From NCBI RefSeq assembly GCF_030518155.1, contig NZ_JAULRU010000264.1:116898-180897 (forward strand): 64,000 bases of DNA, written 5' to 3'. Positions 45,892 through 56,484 of this stretch are shown here, one piece after another; positions within the stretch are counted from its first letter, which is position 1, and every line of letters begins with the position of its first letter. The translations under genes were made by a program, and so were the position numbers. Source of the stretch: Gilvimarinus gilvus (GTDB taxonomy: Bacteria; Pseudomonadota; Gammaproteobacteria; Pseudomonadales; Cellvibrionaceae). Under the pieces are notes generated by a model. That model made no database searches. It was not told the DNA's origin and was given only the letters and a program-made list of their open reading frames with translations.

Positions 45892-47166
45892 TCAGTTCTT
45901 AATAATTAAGCCGGCCAACAGGTCGATCACATCACCTTGCGACAAAGTTTGTTGTGGCCTGTCTTCGCGTAAAAATTTGACGGCAATAGTATTGGCCGCG
46001 GCCTCATCTTCACCGAGAATAAGCGCCACATCGGCGCCACTTTTGTCAGCTTTTTTGAGCTGATTTTTAAAGCTACCGCCACCGCAGTGCATAAACAGCT
46101 TTAACTCCGGCAAAGCATGGCGCACTCTTGCCGCCAAACCCAGAGCCGCCGACTGCACATCACCTACAGCCGCCATATAGACGTCCACGGTTTTCAGTGC
46201 CGGCAGCTCAGCCTCAGCTTGCAACAGCAATAACAAGCGCTCCAGACCAATGGCAAAACCTACCGCTGGCGTTGCTTTACCGCCTAACTGGGCGACGAGA
46301 TTATCATATCTACCGCCGGCGCACACGGCACTCTGTGCGCCCAACTTATCGGTTACCCACTCAAAAGCAGTACGACTGTAGTAGTCCAGACCTCTTACCA
46401 ACCGACGATTGATGCTGTATGGGACAGCGCAGGCATCTAACAGTTGCGTCAGCTCGGCAAAATGTTGGCGGGATTCCGTATCGAGGTAATCTTCTAAGCT
46501 TGGGCCCTGATCTAACAGGCGCTGTGTACTTTGACTTTTGCTGTCCAGAATACGCAACGGGTTGGTTTCGAGCCTGCGCTGACTGTCTTCATCCAACGCA
46601 TCTTTGTGGTCCTGCAAATACGCCACAAGTGCGTTACGGAATTCAGCCCTGGCGGCTTCACTGCCCAGCGAGTTAATTTGCAGCTCAACACAGTGATCCA
46701 GACCCAGCTTCTTAAACAGCTCGAAAGACAGCAACAGCAGCTCTGCGTCGATATCAGGGCCATCTAAGCCATAGGTTTCGATACCGACTTGGTGAAACTG
46801 ACGATAACGACCTTTTTGCGGCTTTTCATACCGGAACATAGGTCCCATATACCAAAGTCGCTGCGTCTGATTGTAGAGCAAACCGTGCTCTTCACAGGCG
46901 CGCACGCAGCTCGCAGTCCCCTCCGGGCGCAGGGTTAGACTTTCTTCATTACGGTCGAGAAAGGTGTACATTTCTTTTTCGACTATATCGGTCACCTCCC
47001 CAATTGAACGCTTAAACAACTCCGTTTTTTCCATAATAGGAAAACGGATTTCGCGATAGCCGAAACCCGCCAAAGTCTGCTTAATGACACTCTCCAGATA
47101 TTGCCACAAGAGTGAGTCCTCGGGCAGCGTGTCGTTCATACCACGGATGGCCTGAATTTTTTTCAA
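45892..47166 (-). CDS. hisS: Histidyl-tRNA synthetase
   Basis: Class II synthetase charging tRNA-His, 424 residues. [12 protein letters not shown] is the canonical N-terminus; motif 2 lies at [21 protein letters not shown] (core [15 protein letters not shown]), the histidine-specific motifs are [15 protein letters not shown] and [11 protein letters not shown], and motif 3 is [14 protein letters not shown]. The start is TTG (47166), with AAGG eight bases upstream; no ATG is available that would preserve the conserved start. It follows ispG by 28 bases. Confidence 0.96.
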   Translation of the reverse strand: MKKIQAIRGMNDTLPEDSLLWQYLESVIKQTLAGFGYREIRFPIMEKTELFKRSIGEVTDIVEKEMYTFLDRNEESLTLRPEGTASCVRACEEHGLLYNQTQRLWYMGPMFRYEKPQKGRYRQFHQVGIETYGLDGPDIDAELLLLSFELFKKLGLDHCVELQINSLGSEAARAEFRNALVAYLQDHKDALDEDSQRRLETNPLRILDSKSQSTQRLLDQGPSLEDYLDTESRQHFAELTQLLDACAVPYSINRRLVRGLDYYSRTAFEWVTDKLGAQSAVCAGGRYDNLVAQLGGKATPAVGFAIGLERLLLLLQAEAELPALKTVDVYMAAVGDVQSAALGLAARVRHALPELKLFMHCGGGSFKNQLKKADKSGADVALILGEDEAAANTIAVKFLREDRPQQTLSQGDVIDLLAGLIIKN

Positions 47167-47194
47167 TCGAACACCTTAATACACAGTTTAATAA

Positions 47195-48307
47195 TTATGA
47201 GCGAGCGATAATGAGTTGTTCACTCTGCTCTTTTTCTTGAGCCTTTCGTCGAATCAGCTGTTCCAGCTCATCCACCAATCCTTCATTGGTCAACTTACTG
47301 TCAGGCTTGCCATCGACATAAACCAAATTACTGGGTGTACCTCCGGCCAAGCCAAGATCAGCTTCTTTGGCCTCACCCGGCCCATTGACAACACAACCAA
47401 TGACGGCGACATCCAGTGGAATAGTGATATCTTCTACGCGCTGCTCCAGCTCATTCATGGTTTTAATCACATCGAAGTTTTGCCTCGAGCAGCTGGGGCA
47501 CGCAATAAAATTCACCCCTTTATTGCGCAGCTTCAAACTTTTCAATAAATCCCAGCCAACCTTGACCTCTTCGACCGGATCGGCCGCCAGTGAAATACGA
47601 ATCGTATCGCCAATTCCATCCAGCAAAAGCGCGCCTAAGCCAACCGCTGACTTTACCGTACCGGCGCGCAGGCCACCTGCTTCGGTAATGCCTAAATGCA
47701 GCGGTTGCTCAATCTCTTTAGCGAGCAGTCGATAGGCATCGACGGCCATAAACACATCCGAAGCCTTTACGCTGACTTTAAAATTATCGAAGTTGAGACC
47801 CAGCAAAATATCGACGTGACGCATGGCCGACTCCACCAACGCCTGCGGCGTGGGCTCACCGTATTTCTTTTGAATGTCTTTCTCTAACGAGCCTGCATTC
47901 ACACCGATGCGAATAGGGATATTGAGGTCCCGGGCCTTATCGACCACGGCGCGAATGCGTTTTTCGCGCCCAATATTGCCTGGATTAATTCGCAGGCAGT
48001 CGACGCCCAAGTCCGCAACGCGAAGCGCAATGCGATAATCAAAATGGATATCAGCGACTAATGGGACGTCAACGCGCTTGCGAATCTCACCAAATGCCTC
48101 AGCCGCCTCCATTGACGGAACCGACACCCGAACAATGTCAGCGCCTGCTGTGGCTATTCTATTAACTTGCTCAACCGTTGCCTCGACATCACACGTTTCC
48201 GTGTTAGTCATGCTTTGCACCGCAATAGGCGCATCACCACCAACGGGCACATTTCCAACCATAATCTGCTTGGATTGCCGTCGTTTAATCGGAGAAGGTC
48301 GCTGCAT
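47195..48307 (-). CDS. ispG: 4-hydroxy-3-methylbut-2-enyl-diphosphate synthase IspG
   Basis: IspG is the [4Fe-4S] enzyme of the penultimate MEP isoprenoid step. The 370-residue product from ATG 48307 has [38 protein letters not shown] and the cluster cysteines in [11 protein letters not shown] and [21 protein letters not shown] precedes the ATG. The gene starts 10 bases after rodZ, the conserved rodZ-ispG-hisS order. Its Fe-S cluster makes it a client of the suf operon at 51805-59696. Confidence 0.96.
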   Translation of the reverse strand: MQRPSPIKRRQSKQIMVGNVPVGGDAPIAVQSMTNTETCDVEATVEQVNRIATAGADIVRVSVPSMEAAEAFGEIRKRVDVPLVADIHFDYRIALRVADLGVDCLRINPGNIGREKRIRAVVDKARDLNIPIRIGVNAGSLEKDIQKKYGEPTPQALVESAMRHVDILLGLNFDNFKVSVKASDVFMAVDAYRLLAKEIEQPLHLGITEAGGLRAGTVKSAVGLGALLLDGIGDTIRISLAADPVEEVKVGWDLLKSLKLRNKGVNFIACPSCSRQNFDVIKTMNELEQRVEDITIPLDVAVIGCVVNGPGEAKEADLGLAGGTPSNLVYVDGKPDSKLTNEGLVDELEQLIRRKAQEKEQSEQLIIARS

Positions 48308-48317
48308 AATTAATCCC

Positions 48318-49262
48318 CTACAGGGTACGATCAGTACTAAAATGAACGACGTTATCATTGCCAGAGTTGGGTATAGCTACTGGCAAACTATTGACTAAAA
48401 CATCGGCTGCCTTGGCATTACCCAAGGTAATATCAAACGGCCCGCGACCGGTCAGTGACAGCACTGTTCCGGCTGTACGCAACTCCGCTACGATTACGTC
48501 ACCTGCAGCATCGGCCACGCTAACCCAACAATCTTCGGTAAAATGCATAACCAATGAATCCTGAGCGGTTGCGTCGGGCTCTTGCGATTCAGCCACCTCG
48601 ACGCTTTCCACAACGTTTGTCTCAATGGGCGACTGTATCTCTTCCATTGTGCTGGTTTGCGCCTGATCGACTGCTGATTCCTCGGGCAGTTTACTTGCGG
48701 GCGAACCGTCAGCGGCTGGCTCAGTATCGTTCCGCAATGGCTTTGCCAAATCATCCTCTTCAGCAGCACTAAACCTTTTTTGCGACACGGAAGACGTGGC
48801 AGCACTCGATTGCTCGCTCTGCGCCTCCTGCTCCGTCGAAGCGGGTGCGGTAGGTTCAGGTTCTGCACTACCGAAATACCAATAGGCCAGAGCCCAACAG
48901 GCAATAATACCTACAATTAACGATACTCTTGCAGGCCACTTGGCCCGCTTATTTTTCATTTTGACGTTAAGAGAATCGTTAATTAAAGGCGGCTGATCTT
49001 CCGCTGCGTCATGGTTAGCGTCGTACAACGCGATCAATGGCTCGCTGTCAACACCACACATTTTCGCGTAACTTCGAATATAACCTCGCACAAAGACCGG
49101 AGAGAAAAGTTTGTCATATTGATCCTCTTCCAGCGCCTTAAGTTTATCCGGCTGTATATTCAGTGCCCGAGCCACTTCTTCACAAGACTTCCCTTGACGT
49201 ATTCTGGCTTCCGCCAGCGCCTTCCCCAAGCTCTGCTCGCTTGAATGCGGTGATTCCAACAT
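48318..49262 (-). CDS. rodZ: Cytoskeletal membrane protein RodZ
   Basis: RodZ links MreB to the elongation machinery and sets rod shape. The 314-residue protein has the N-terminal HTH domain (about 12-95: [23 protein letters not shown], cited as [30 protein letters not shown]), one membrane helix (about 115-133, [18 protein letters not shown]), a long low-complexity periplasmic linker rich in Glu, Ser, Ala and Gln (about 140-235), and a C-terminal DUF4115 domain with [14 protein letters not shown]. It overlaps pilW by 1 base (TAATG). Confidence 0.94.
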   Translation of the reverse strand: MLESPHSSEQSLGKALAEARIRQGKSCEEVARALNIQPDKLKALEEDQYDKLFSPVFVRGYIRSYAKMCGVDSEPLIALYDANHDAAEDQPPLINDSLNVKMKNKRAKWPARVSLIVGIIACWALAYWYFGSAEPEPTAPASTEQEAQSEQSSAATSSVSQKRFSAAEEDDLAKPLRNDTEPAADGSPASKLPEESAVDQAQTSTMEEIQSPIETNVVESVEVAESQEPDATAQDSLVMHFTEDCWVSVADAAGDVIVAELRTAGTVLSLTGRGPFDITLGNAKAADVLVNSLPVAIPNSGNDNVVHFSTDRTL

Positions 49263-50059
49263 TACTTCTCTGACTGCTCCAGCATACTTTTGTATTCAAG
49301 GTATTCTTTTGAATACGGATATTTGTTTTTTAACAACAGAGCATAACTCGCTTCTCTATCGCTGTTGCCAAACACGCGCTCCATTTTTATGCCCAACAAT
49401 AAAGTTTGCGGTGCCGGGCGAGCGATTTGTTCGTAAGCATCCAAGTATTGTTTGGCCACTTTGTACTCGCCTTTGGCAAAATTCAGTTCGGCAAGTTCGT
49501 ACTTCACCACCGCCATAGCCGGTGCCAATCGGGCGGCATGTTCGAAGGCAGATTCTGCCTTCTTGGTGTTGCCTAATTTAAGCGCGGTGCGTCCAAGATT
49601 AACCAGCGCCTGAGGGCGGGCATCATAGTCCAGGTCCTTGGCCGCCAAGTCAAACTGCTTAAATGCTGCCTCATAGTGTCCTTCATCAAAAAGCATAGCA
49701 CCGTAGTTGTTTCGGGCGCGGGAGTAGCTGCTATCCAATCGCAAGGTCTTTTCAAACTGGTTGTCCGCTAAATCCATTTCACCTTCGAGCTGATACAGCA
49801 TCGCCAGAGCATAGTTCGCCTCAACCGAACGAGGATCTATTTCCATCGCCTTACGCAAATGATGGCGCGCCGACTCTCGATTTTTTCCTTCGATATACTT
49901 CAACGCTAAAGTGACGTGACTGTCCAGCGCTTTCGCTTCATCGACCTGATACTTGGACGCCTCCTGAGTGCTAATACACGCGTTCAAAAGGCTTACCAAC
50001 ATCAAAGCAGCAAGAGCTCGCCCTGCAAAATATAATGTCGTTCGCATTATGCCTGTCAT
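49262..50059 (-). CDS. pilW: Type IV pilus biogenesis lipoprotein PilW/PilF
   Basis: PilF/PilW is the outer-membrane pilotin for the type IV pilus secretin PilQ. The 265-residue product has a lipoprotein signal with lipobox LLNAC and five to six TPR units (KYIEGKNRESARHHLRKAMEIDP; LYQLEGEMDLADNQFEKTL; MLFDEGHYEAAFKQF). ATG 50059, preceded by GAGTGGGTG, is preferred over a GTG three codons upstream; a further ATG at 50047 is possible. It lies between rlmN and rodZ as in Pseudomonas. No other pilus gene is in the window. Confidence 0.9.
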   Translation of the reverse strand: MTGIMRTTLYFAGRALAALMLVSLLNACISTQEASKYQVDEAKALDSHVTLALKYIEGKNRESARHHLRKAMEIDPRSVEANYALAMLYQLEGEMDLADNQFEKTLRLDSSYSRARNNYGAMLFDEGHYEAAFKQFDLAAKDLDYDARPQALVNLGRTALKLGNTKKAESAFEHAARLAPAMAVVKYELAELNFAKGEYKVAKQYLDAYEQIARPAPQTLLLGIKMERVFGNSDREASYALLLKNKYPYSKEYLEYKSMLEQSEK

Positions 50060-50086
50060 ATAAGTCACCCACTCAAAGTATTATTA

Positions 50087-51244
50087 TTAATTGACTATGG
50101 TAACCGGCTCCACTTCGGAAAACTGTGCTTTGTACCTCTGTGAACGTTTAGTAATGTCGTTAACCTCCCCCGCGAGCTGACCGCAAGCGGCATCAATATC
50201 GTCACCCCGGGTGGTTCGCACAGTCGTAATGTACCCTTCCTGCATCAGAATATCCTGAAAGCGGCGCATAGCATTGTTACTGACTCGCTTATAATTCGAA
50301 AGGTTAAATGGATTGAAAGGAATCAAATTAATTTTCACAGGAACATCTCGCAGCAACTCGGCCAATTCCCGAGCATGCTCCGGACGATCGTTCACATGAT
50401 CGATTAACGTATATTCTATTGTGATCTTACGATGAGTGTCCGGTAACCCTTCAATGTAACGCTGCGCCGACTCCAGCAACATGGCGATAGGATATTTTTT
50501 GTTGATGGGCACCAATTCGTTTCTCAATGCGTCATTGGGTGCATGCAGTGAGATCGCTAAGCAGGCATCGGTATACTGACCCAGTCTATCCAACTGAGGA
50601 ACAACACCGGAAGTACTTAGAGTCACACGGCGCTTGGAGATGCCATAGGCATTATCGTGCATCATCAAATTCATGGAGTCGACAACATTGTCGAAATTCA
50701 TCAAGGGCTCGCCCATGCCCATCATGACCACATTGGTCACTTTGCGTGGCCCACCGGCTTCTAGCTGACCAAATGATTTCGCTGCAATCCAAACCTGGCC
50801 AATAATTTCCGCTGCGGTTAGGTCCCGGTTAAACCCCTGCTTACCCGTCATGCAAAAGCTACAATCAAGCGAACAGCCAACCTGAGAGGAAACACACAGC
50901 GTGCCTCTCTCACCGTCAGGAATGAAAACTGTTTCTACAACGCTGCCACCGGTCACTTCAATTAAGAACTTTCGGGTGCCGTCTGTCGAATCCAACTGAC
51001 GCAAAACTTCAGGCGCACGAATTTCACAGTGCTCTTTTAGCTTTTCGCGCAACGCCTTACTGATATTGGTCATCTCATCGAAGTTGTCGGCGCCCAACTG
51101 ATGAATCCATTTAAGCACCTGGGCTGCACGAAACCGCTTCTCCCCCAATAGCTCAAAAAACGCCACCAATTTCGCCTCGGTTAAACCCAATAGGTTTACT
51201 TTTAGCGGATTCGTTGACGGAGCTTGTTGAATTACATCAGTCAT
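50087..51244 (-). CDS. rlmN: Dual-specificity rRNA/tRNA adenine-C2 methyltransferase RlmN
   Basis: A radical-SAM enzyme that methylates C2 of A2503 in 23S rRNA and A37 in some tRNAs. The 385-residue protein has the cluster motif CSLDCSFC (Cys-x3-Cys-x2-Cys) in the region [21 protein letters not shown] (cited in part), [30 protein letters not shown] and the second catalytic cysteine in DAACGQL near the C-terminus. It follows ndk by 11 bases and precedes pilW by 27. Confidence 0.96.
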   Translation of the reverse strand: MTDVIQQAPSTNPLKVNLLGLTEAKLVAFFELLGEKRFRAAQVLKWIHQLGADNFDEMTNISKALREKLKEHCEIRAPEVLRQLDSTDGTRKFLIEVTGGSVVETVFIPDGERGTLCVSSQVGCSLDCSFCMTGKQGFNRDLTAAEIIGQVWIAAKSFGQLEAGGPRKVTNVVMMGMGEPLMNFDNVVDSMNLMMHDNAYGISKRRVTLSTSGVVPQLDRLGQYTDACLAISLHAPNDALRNELVPINKKYPIAMLLESAQRYIEGLPDTHRKITIEYTLIDHVNDRPEHARELAELLRDVPVKINLIPFNPFNLSNYKRVSNNAMRRFQDILMQEGYITTVRTTRGDDIDAACGQLAGEVNDITKRSQRYKAQFSEVEPVTIVN

Positions 51245-51255
51245 TACTTACACCT

Positions 51256-51687
51256 TCACGCCCAGCGTGTATGAATCTCATCGGCACTGAAAAAATATGC
51301 CACTTCGCGCTTGGCGGATTCCGCGGAATCAGAGCCATGCACGGCATTGGCACTAACTGCCGTGGCGAAATCGCGGCGGATTGTACCTTCAGCGGCCTCC
51401 TCCGGGTTAGTAGCACCCATTAGGTCGCGGTTCCGTACGATGGCATTTTCACCTTCAAGTACCTGAACGCATACCGGACCAGATGTCATAAATTCCACCA
51501 ACGAAGGGAAAAATGGCCGCTCCTTGTGCTCTGCGTAGAAGCCTTCCGCCTGCGCTTTGGTCAACTGAATCATTTTCAACGCAGCGAGACGAAGACCCGC
51601 TTCTTCAAAACGCGCGATTATTGCGCCTATGTTGTTGTCGCCCACAGAATCGGGCTTGATGATCGATAAAGTCTGTTCTACGGCCAT
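51256..51687 (-). CDS. ndk: Nucleoside diphosphate kinase
   Basis: Balances NTP pools by ping-pong phosphate transfer. The 143-residue protein (ATG 51687, GGAG upstream) has [10 protein letters not shown] at its start and the active-site histidine in [30 protein letters not shown] is complete. The length equals that of E. coli Ndk. It heads the ndk-rlmN-pilW-rodZ-ispG-hisS series and is separated from the suf operon by a strong hairpin. Confidence 0.97.
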   Translation of the reverse strand: MAVEQTLSIIKPDSVGDNNIGAIIARFEEAGLRLAALKMIQLTKAQAEGFYAEHKERPFFPSLVEFMTSGPVCVQVLEGENAIVRNRDLMGATNPEEAAEGTIRRDFATAVSANAVHGSDSAESAKREVAYFFSADEIHTRWA

Positions 51688-51733
51688 CTGGCACTCCAAT
51701 AATTCCAATCCAAGGCCGATTGGCCCATCCTAT

Positions 51734-51772
51734 ATACCCAAAACCCGCGAATTATACGCGGGTTTTGGGTAT
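51734..51772. terminator. Long stem-loop between the suf operon and ndk
   Basis: Perfect 16-base arms (51734-51749 and 51757-51772; core AAAACCCGCG) flank a 7-base loop, 33 bases past the sufE stop. Plus-strand reading gives a T run after the stem; on the minus strand, where the genes lie, the stem itself ends in T-rich sequence. It likely ends the suf transcript. Confidence 0.8.
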
Positions 51773-51804
51773 TTTTATATCAATTCCACACGTTTAGCAG
51801 GGTT

Positions 51805-52227
51805 TTACAGGGCCTCAGTCGCCTCTGCCTGAATCCGCTCTACCATGGACTTTAAACCGTTGCCGCGTGTTGAACTCAAGTGGCTCAGCAAGCTCAAATC
51901 GTTGAAATACGCATCAATATCGAAGGCGTTTACTTCTGTTGGCGTTTTGCCGTTGTATGCAGCGAGGACAATGGCCAACAACCCCTTGACGATAAAGGCG
52001 TCGCTATCGGCGCCAAAGTACATCTTTCCCTGCTTTAGGCTACTGTCGAGCCAAACCTGACTTTGACAGCCCCTGACTAAATTTTGCTCTGTCCTGGCCG
52101 ATTCCGGCAGTGCCGGCAGCTCTTTGCCGAGATCAATAATGTACTTGTATCGATCTTCCCAGTCATCAAAAAAGCCCAGGGTATCAATAATATCCTCGGC
52201 ACTTACGTCCACACCAAACTCAGTCAT
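51805..52227 (-). CDS. sufE: Sulfur acceptor SufE
   Basis: SufE takes persulfide sulfur from SufS and passes it to SufB. The 140-residue protein has the acceptor cysteine in NLVRGCQSQVWLD (about residue 50) and the conserved DAYFNDLSLLSHLSSTRGNGLKSM (cited as SLLSHLSSTRGNGL). DWEDRYKYIIDLGKELP near the N-terminus is typical. It is the last gene of the suf operon, 12 bases past sufT. Confidence 0.95.
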   Translation of the reverse strand: MTEFGVDVSAEDIIDTLGFFDDWEDRYKYIIDLGKELPALPESARTEQNLVRGCQSQVWLDSSLKQGKMYFGADSDAFIVKGLLAIVLAAYNGKTPTEVNAFDIDAYFNDLSLLSHLSSTRGNGLKSMVERIQAEATEAL

Positions 52228-52239
52228 TTCGACTCCAGC

Positions 52240-52779
52240 CTAAAAAAACATGCCCGTTTCTAACTGAGCCTCTTCGCTCATCATATCGCGACTCCAGGGA
52301 GGGTCAAACACAAGCTCCACCTCAACCTCGCGCACATTGGGCACCCTGCCAACGCGGTACTCAACGTCGCCAACCAGAACCGGTCCCATTCCACAGGCGG
52401 GCGCAGTCAACGTCATTGCTATACCTACATGCCCTGAAGCTTGATCTATATCCAGGGTGTATATGAGACCCAAGTTTACTAGGTCGACCGGTATTTCAGG
52501 GTCATATACAGATTTAAGCGCCTCCCATACCTGCTCTTCATGGATTTGGCCATCGCCTAAGTCCTGAAAGTTTAACTGCTCGGGTTCTTTACCAATCGCC
52601 GCGGCATCTAACCCGTCGACCCGCACCATTTGCCCTTGAAAACTCAAGGTGTAATTGCCGCCCAGTGCCTGAGTAATGGTGACAAAGGTGTCCTTAGGTA
52701 TTGTGACGGGTGTGCCATCCGGAACACGGCGCGCAGGGCAATCCGCTTGGGTTACCACCATTTCTCGATCTAACGCCAT
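52240..52779 (-). CDS. sufT: Fe-S assembly protein SufT (MIP18/DUF59 family)
   Basis: A 179-residue protein with the DUF59/MIP18 domain in its C-terminal half (about 80-170): VYDPEIPVDLVNLGLIYTL, then ALTLTAPACGMG-like TLTAPACGMGPVL and VELVFDPPWSRDMMSE. The N-terminal ~70 residues (TVTIPKDT-like VTIPKDTFVTITQALGGNYTL) mark the longer SufT form found in suf operons. SufT is thought to help deliver Fe-S clusters; its mechanism is not settled. It lies between sufA and sufE. Confidence 0.92.
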   Translation of the reverse strand: MALDREMVVTQADCPARRVPDGTPVTIPKDTFVTITQALGGNYTLSFQGQMVRVDGLDAAAIGKEPEQLNFQDLGDGQIHEEQVWEALKSVYDPEIPVDLVNLGLIYTLDIDQASGHVGIAMTLTAPACGMGPVLVGDVEYRVGRVPNVREVEVELVFDPPWSRDMMSEEAQLETGMFF

Positions 52780-52787
52780 AGTAATCC

Positions 52788-53153
52788 TTAGACTATGTTA
52801 AAACTTTCGCCGCAACCACAGTAATCCTGGGCATTGGGGTTGCGAAATTCCAGCTGGCGATTCAGCCCCTGGCTAACAAAATCGATACAGGTCCCACGCA
52901 CCACAGGAATGCTGGCAGGATCAATCAACAACGTCACCCCATTGCCTAAAGCCATCGTTTTATCGGTGGTTGACGGTTCACTCACTAAATCCAACACGTA
53001 CATGTAACCCGTGCAGCCACTTTCTTTTACAGACAAGCGAACAGCATTGGCACCTTTGGCATCTTGCGCCAATTGCTGCTTAAAATGCTCCGCTGCATCG
53101 TTGGTAACTTCCAGCAAGGAGGTGTCCGCTGGGTCAAAACTTTCAACACTCAT
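52788..53153 (-). CDS. sufA: A-type Fe-S carrier SufA
   Basis: A 121-residue A-type carrier with the three ligand cysteines in KESGCTGY and DYCGCGESF. The protein carries [4Fe-4S] or [2Fe-2S] clusters from the SufBCD scaffold to apo-proteins. The ATG at 53153 with AGAGG seven bases upstream is preferred to a TTG two codons before. Position behind sufS in the suf operon favours SufA over IscA or ErpA. Confidence 0.92.
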   Translation of the reverse strand: MSVESFDPADTSLLEVTNDAAEHFKQQLAQDAKGANAVRLSVKESGCTGYMYVLDLVSEPSTTDKTMALGNGVTLLIDPASIPVVRGTCIDFVSQGLNRQLEFRNPNAQDYCGCGESFNIV

Positions 53154-53172
53154 ACCCAAACCTCTTCATATT

Positions 53173-54396
53173 TTATGCGAGAAACATCTTGGCTTTCGCC
53201 AGCCCGGCAATCAGTCTGTCGACATCTTCAACCGTATTGTAGAGACTAAAGCTTGCCCGTACCGTTCCCGGAATCCCAAATTGATCCATAATTGGCTGGG
53301 CGCAGTGATTACCCGTACGAACAGCCACCCCTTGTTTGTCGAGGATCATACCTATGTCTTGCGGGTGCGCGAAATCGCCGATAAAGCTCAGCACAGCGAC
53401 ACGCTGCGAGGCTTTACCGACGATTTGATAACCACCCAATGCGTCCAACTCTTGCTCTGCACGGGCGAGCAGCTGCGTTTCATGCTGGTCAGCCGCCGTC
53501 CGGTCGATCCCTTGCAGGAATTCCACCGCTGCCGCCAGACCTACAGCCCCGGCGATATTGGGCGTTCCCGCTTCAAATTTATAAGGTAGTTTATTGAACG
53601 TGGTGCCGGCAAAACTTACCGTTTCAATCATCTCTCCCCCGCCCTGATAGGGCGGCATACTCTCCAGACACTCACGTTTTCCGTAAAGCACACCCATGCC
53701 GGTAGGGCCAAACATCTTATGCGCGGAAAAGGCGTAAAAATCACAATTTAGTTCAGCAACGTTTACCGGCCAATGTGCTATTGATTGGGCCGCGTCAATC
53801 AGTACTCGTGCACCCACGCCATGGGCCAAACTAATAATCTCTGATACAGGATTAATACTGCCAAGCGCGTTAGACACATGACCGACAGCCACCATCTTTA
53901 CACGTTCATCGAGCAAACTAACAAACGCCGCCATATTGATGGAGCCATCCGCATCAACCGGAATGGGCTCAACCCTGGCACCGTGCTTTTCGGCAACCAT
54001 CTGCCACGGTACAATATTGGCGTGATGCTCCATTGCCGAGACTAAAATACGATCACCCGCCGATAAATTTTGTCCACCCCAGCTAGAAGCGACCAGGTTA
54101 ATACTCTCGGTGGTTCCTCGCGTCCACAGCACCTCATCTTTCGATGACGCCGATATAAACTCGGCAACTTTCTGCCTGGCACTTTCAAAGACTTCGGTCG
54201 CCCTGTCACTGAGCGCATGAGCACCACGATGTACGTTGGCATTGTCATTGCGATAGTAGTTGGCAATGGCATCAATGACAGAATCAGGTTTCTGTGTGGT
54301 AGCGGCATTGTCTAAGTACACCAGAGGTTGACCATTGACTCGCTGCTGTAATATAGGGAACTGCGACCGCAGCTCGCCGACATCAAAGTGATTCAA
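53173..54396 (-). CDS. sufS: Cysteine desulfurase SufS
   Basis: A PLP enzyme that takes sulfur from cysteine and hands it to SufE. The PLP lysine is in FSAHKMFGPTG and the active cysteine in VRTGNHCAQP, in the short-loop context of group II desulfurases, which need SufE. The start is taken as TTG 54394-54396 with GGAGG nine bases upstream; this gives 407 residues, the family length, and overlaps the end of sufD by 14 bases. A longer frame from 54438 would add unconserved residues. Confidence 0.94.
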   Translation of the reverse strand: MNHFDVGELRSQFPILQQRVNGQPLVYLDNAATTQKPDSVIDAIANYYRNDNANVHRGAHALSDRATEVFESARQKVAEFISASSKDEVLWTRGTTESINLVASSWGGQNLSAGDRILVSAMEHHANIVPWQMVAEKHGARVEPIPVDADGSINMAAFVSLLDERVKMVAVGHVSNALGSINPVSEIISLAHGVGARVLIDAAQSIAHWPVNVAELNCDFYAFSAHKMFGPTGMGVLYGKRECLESMPPYQGGGEMIETVSFAGTTFNKLPYKFEAGTPNIAGAVGLAAAVEFLQGIDRTAADQHETQLLARAEQELDALGGYQIVGKASQRVAVLSFIGDFAHPQDIGMILDKQGVAVRTGNHCAQPIMDQFGIPGTVRASFSLYNTVEDVDRLIAGLAKAKMFLA

Positions 54397-55693
54397 GCGC
54401 GTCAGCCTCCATTTGCAACAGCGACTCTTTACGGCCAAACTGATCGGCTAGAATCGGCATCAAAAACTCAACCACGTCGGAATTTTCCACACTTTGAATC
54501 AATTCATTGATAAATCCGAAACTCATCATGATTTGTGCTTGTTCGCGGTCAATACCGCGAGATTGCAAATAGTAAAGTGACTCGTCATTGAGCTGCGCCA
54601 CTGTAGCGCCATGAGCACACCGCACATCATCAGCGTAAATTTCCAGCTCTGGCTTGGTGTCGACTTCGGCTTTATTGGACGTGAGCAGATTTTTATTGGA
54701 CAGCTCCGCCAGCGTTTTCTGTGCATCCTGATGAATATGAATACGACCATTAAAAACAGCTTTGGCCTGATCACCAATGATACCCCGGAAAACTTCGCTA
54801 CTCGTGCAATGAGGAACGCAGTGTTGAATATTGGTGTGATAATCCACAACTTGTTTGCCACGCGGCAAATACACACCGTTCAACTCAACGTGGGCACCGC
54901 TACCGCGATGAGTCAATACATAATCATTGCGAATAAGCACGGCGCCTTTCGTTAACGCAAACCCACTGTATAGAGCATCGCGGCCGAGCTCGACGAATAC
55001 GCCGCCGGCGTGTGTGATACCCTCACGCTCCAAATTAAGCCGGTAGTGCTTAAATTTGGCGTTGTTGCCAATCACCACTTCCGTTTGCGAAGCCACCAAA
55101 TTCGACTGTTCATCACCGTCAGAGTTAAATTGCTCAAAAACTTCTGCCTGCGCGCCCTCCTCTAAAACCACTAAATTGCGGGTACTGGCAAGACACGCTT
55201 GTTTTCCCGCGGAATAATTCAGTAAGTAAATAGGCTTATCCAAGCATTGACCGGCCGCCACGTGAATCAGTACGCCCTGCTCAAGTACAGATTGACTCAA
55301 TGCAGCAAAGAGGTGTTCACTGCTGTCCGCCAAACGCCCTAAGTGGCGCTGCACAACAGTAATCTGCTCTTCACTAGCTGCCGCGAATGTTGTTACCTGT
55401 GGCGGCAGCGCATCAGAATGTTTCTCAGAGAACACGCCATTTATAAAGACCAGTCGATACGCATCGGCATCAATCATAGCCAGATCATTAAATTCAACGC
55501 TCTCTGCGTGCGCCGCAGCAACATCTTTTTTTGCCAGAGCCGCGAGCGATGTATATTTCCAATTCTCTGTGCGTCGCGTCGGCCATGACGCTGCGGCAAA
55601 TCGCTCGCCCCCCTGATATCTCAGGTCCGACAGCCAAGCAGGCGCATTCTGTATGGCAGCGAGCTCTAACACTCGGGCTTGCAATACACCCAT
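54383..55693 (-). CDS. sufD: SufD subunit of the SufBCD Fe-S scaffold
   Basis: A 436-residue beta-helix protein that pairs with SufB and SufC to form the scaffold for nascent clusters. Family features: RTENWKYTSLAALAKKDV near the N-terminus, VFRGIIGDQAKAVFNGRIHIHQDAQKT, LLTSNKAEVDTKPELEIYADDVRCAHGAT (cited as LEIYADDVRCAHGAT) with the conserved Cys-His pair, and GIDREQAQIMMSFGFINEL. Its ATG overlaps the sufC stop by 1 base. Confidence 0.95.
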   Translation of the reverse strand: MGVLQARVLELAAIQNAPAWLSDLRYQGGERFAAASWPTRRTENWKYTSLAALAKKDVAAAHAESVEFNDLAMIDADAYRLVFINGVFSEKHSDALPPQVTTFAAASEEQITVVQRHLGRLADSSEHLFAALSQSVLEQGVLIHVAAGQCLDKPIYLLNYSAGKQACLASTRNLVVLEEGAQAEVFEQFNSDGDEQSNLVASQTEVVIGNNAKFKHYRLNLEREGITHAGGVFVELGRDALYSGFALTKGAVLIRNDYVLTHRGSGAHVELNGVYLPRGKQVVDYHTNIQHCVPHCTSSEVFRGIIGDQAKAVFNGRIHIHQDAQKTLAELSNKNLLTSNKAEVDTKPELEIYADDVRCAHGATVAQLNDESLYYLQSRGIDREQAQIMMSFGFINELIQSVENSDVVEFLMPILADQFGRKESLLQMEADALESL

Positions 55694-56442
55694 TAAGCCA
55701 CCTCTCCGTCCAACCAGCTGTAACCTTTTGCTTCCAGCTCCTTGGCTAATGACTTATCACCGGATTTGACAATTTTTCCACCGGCCAACACGTGAACGTA
55801 GTCTGGAACAATATAATCCAACAAACGCTGATAGTGAGTAACAACAACGAAACTGCGATCTGGGCTGCGCATTGCGTTTACCCCGTCCGCGACCGTTTGC
55901 AGGGCATCGATATCTAAGCCTGAGTCGGTCTCATCGAGAATACACAGGCTTGGCTCGAGCAACATCATTTGCAAAATTTCGTTGCGCTTTTTCTCTCCGC
56001 CGGAAAAGCCTTCGTTCACGCCGCGCTTTAAAAACGCCTGATCCAGCTTCACTTTCTTGCTTGCTTCGCGAGCAAGCTTCATAAACTCAACACTCGACAG
56101 ATCGCTTTTTCCCCGCGCTTTTCGCACGGCATCAACAGAGGATTTCAAAAACTCCATATTGCTAACCCCAGGAATTTCTACCGGGTATTGGAAAGCCAGA
56201 AACAAGCCCAGATGAGCGCGCGCCTCGACGTCTAAATCCAGCAGATCTTTACCCTGAAAGGCAACGCTTCCCGCCGTAACCTCAAATGCTTCCCGTCCGG
56301 CTAACACACTGCCTAGCGTGCTTTTACCGGCACCGTTAGGCCCCATAATGGCATGTACCTCACCGGGCTTAACATGCAAATTAAGCCCCTTCAGAATCTC
56401 TTTTTCTTCGACCCGTGCGCACAGATTTTCAATTCTCAACAT
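55693..56442 (-). CDS. sufC: SufC ATPase of the SufBCD scaffold
   Basis: The ABC-type ATPase whose hydrolysis opens the SufBD scaffold. The 249-residue product from ATG 56442 has Walker A (GPNGAGKST), the signature FSGGEKKRNE and Walker B with catalytic Glu (CILDETDSGLD). A TTG five codons upstream (56457) is an alternative start; neither has an obvious ribosome site. It lies 42 bases after sufB. Confidence 0.95.
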   Translation of the reverse strand: MLRIENLCARVEEKEILKGLNLHVKPGEVHAIMGPNGAGKSTLGSVLAGREAFEVTAGSVAFQGKDLLDLDVEARAHLGLFLAFQYPVEIPGVSNMEFLKSSVDAVRKARGKSDLSSVEFMKLAREASKKVKLDQAFLKRGVNEGFSGGEKKRNEILQMMLLEPSLCILDETDSGLDIDALQTVADGVNAMRSPDRSFVVVTHYQRLLDYIVPDYVHVLAGGKIVKSGDKSLAKELEAKGYSWLDGEVA

Positions 56443-56484
56443 AATCAGTGTTCTCAAGCTGAACCGGCAAGCGCCGATTAAAAT